Source of the DNA: Plantago elongata
Lineage: Eukaryota > Streptophyta > Magnoliopsida > Lamiales > Plantaginaceae
Direction of reading: 5' to 3'
DNA: 30,548 bases
Assembly: GCA_036897095.1 (NCBI GenBank)
Contig: JAYMSP010001594.1
Span: 1-30,548 of the forward strand
Positions 30,337 to 30,548 of this stretch are shown in pieces. The notes below the pieces were generated by a model. That model was given only the letters and a program-made list of their open reading frames with translations. It was not told the DNA's origin and searched no databases. The position numbers and the translations under genes were made by a program. Numbering within the stretch: the first letter of the stretch is position 1; each line of letters starts with the position of its first letter.

Positions 30337-30548
30337 TTACCCATTGAATTTTCTGATGTCAACTAGTCCACTCTTGTCACCATATGCCATCCTTCTCACT
30401 GTGATTGGAATCTCTGCAGGTTCATAAATACAAGTTTTCCTCCCTTGAAGAGCATCATTACCAAATGATCAGCTACAGTATTCCCTTCTTTGTACATGTG
30501 AGCAAGCCTGATTTCTTTATGTCTACAGAGGTGATGAATCTTAGTCAG
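30337..30548 (-). pseudogene. LINE ORF2 RNase H C-terminus, partial at the right edge, one frameshift
   Basis: From the right edge the minus strand reads KIHHLCRHKEIRLAHM and then YKEGNTVADHL (30494-30462). This matches the final block of plant L1 RNase H, which usually reads as REGN.VAD.LA with an acidic catalytic residue. Near 30425-30440 the reading must shift one base, after which EPAEIPITVRRMAYGDKSG and then VDIRKFNG lead to a TAA at 30337-30339. Such a tail, with a short Pro/Arg block after RNase H, is usual for plant LINE ORF2 and related retroelement-derived genes. The N-terminal domains lie outside the window. Without them I cannot exclude a domesticated RNase H-like host gene, but the adjacent LINE-like tail argues for a retroelement. 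Confidence 0.65.

Larger units (their letters stand above)
27063..30548 (-). mobile_element. 3' part of a minus-strand LINE, running off the right edge, with nested hAT
   Basis: A plus-strand T10 run at 27063-27072 is the tail. Just inside it the minus strand reads GAGCTTAGGCTTTCTTTCAT, the usual plant LINE 3' end. At the right edge the minus strand encodes an L1-type RNase H C-terminus ending at 30337. Between them lies about 3.26 kb, of which 1188 bp is the hAT plus one TSD copy. That leaves roughly 2 kb of 3' non-coding sequence with CTGCAG-rich minisatellites, which is long for a plant LINE. The left TSD cannot be tested because the other end is outside the window. Alternatively the tail and the RNase H belong to two separate insertions. 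Confidence 0.55.

Overview
The window is plant nuclear DNA, most likely from a eudicot. It is AT-rich and dominated by transposable elements. It holds plant-type LINE-1 elements (an ORF1 with a DUF4283-like domain and zinc knuckle; an ORF2 with endonuclease, reverse transcriptase, zf-RVT and RNase H), a TG...CA LTR, a hAT-type DNA transposon, and one small secreted-peptide gene of the IDA-like class. The species cannot be named from the sequence. I see no rRNA, tRNA, CRISPR array or prokaryotic-type operon.

Layout from left to right. About 1-2980 looks like part of an LTR, probably on the minus strand, with 76-bp tandem repeats and a G-rich minisatellite. About 2981-6850 is AT-rich intergenic DNA with a roughly 230-280 bp duplication, an (AT)n microsatellite, and a 58-bp LINE tail flanked by a 25-bp direct repeat. 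Positions 6848-13719 hold a near full-length plus-strand LINE of about 6.84 kb. It is bounded by a 14-bp target site duplication (TSD) with one mismatch and is inactivated by frameshifts and stops. The LINE may itself sit inside an older PIF/Harbinger-like element (candidate ends 5837 and 14013). Positions 13720-17340 are AT-rich intergenic DNA with a pyrimidine-rich tract.

Positions 17354-17611 (minus) hold the one convincing host gene. It encodes an 85-residue signal-peptide preproprotein ending in an IDA/PIP-like motif (LPKG...SGPSRN), and a TATA box lies about 80 bp upstream of the ATG. Positions 18445-18701 hold a 5'-truncated LINE (minus) with a perfect 13-bp TSD. A possible CACTA element end lies at 20516. 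From about 21400 to 26400 there is a structured AT-rich repeat region: 32-bp-period arrays and 360-480 bp diverged tandem repeats. It is split by a clean solo LTR (23187-26140, TSD TGAAG). The uninterrupted neighbouring repeat copies show the empty site directly.

From 27063 to the right edge the window appears to hold the 3' part of another minus-strand LINE: a poly(T) start at 27063, and an RNase H C-terminus with its stop at 30337. A 1180-bp non-autonomous hAT element (27417-28596, TSD GGCCTGCA) is nested in it. Inside this hAT is a frameshifted copy of the first coding segment of a long-chain acyl-CoA synthetase (LACS) gene, which makes it a gene-capturing Pack-type hAT. This captured gene fragment is the most notable find.

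Apart from the peptide gene, the loci do not work together. The window is a record of nested insertions whose order can be partly read: the LTR is younger than the 32-bp/tandem-repeat region, and the hAT is younger than the minus-strand LINE. Boundaries with TSDs are well supported; the element at the left edge, the Harbinger ends and the CACTA end are tentative.
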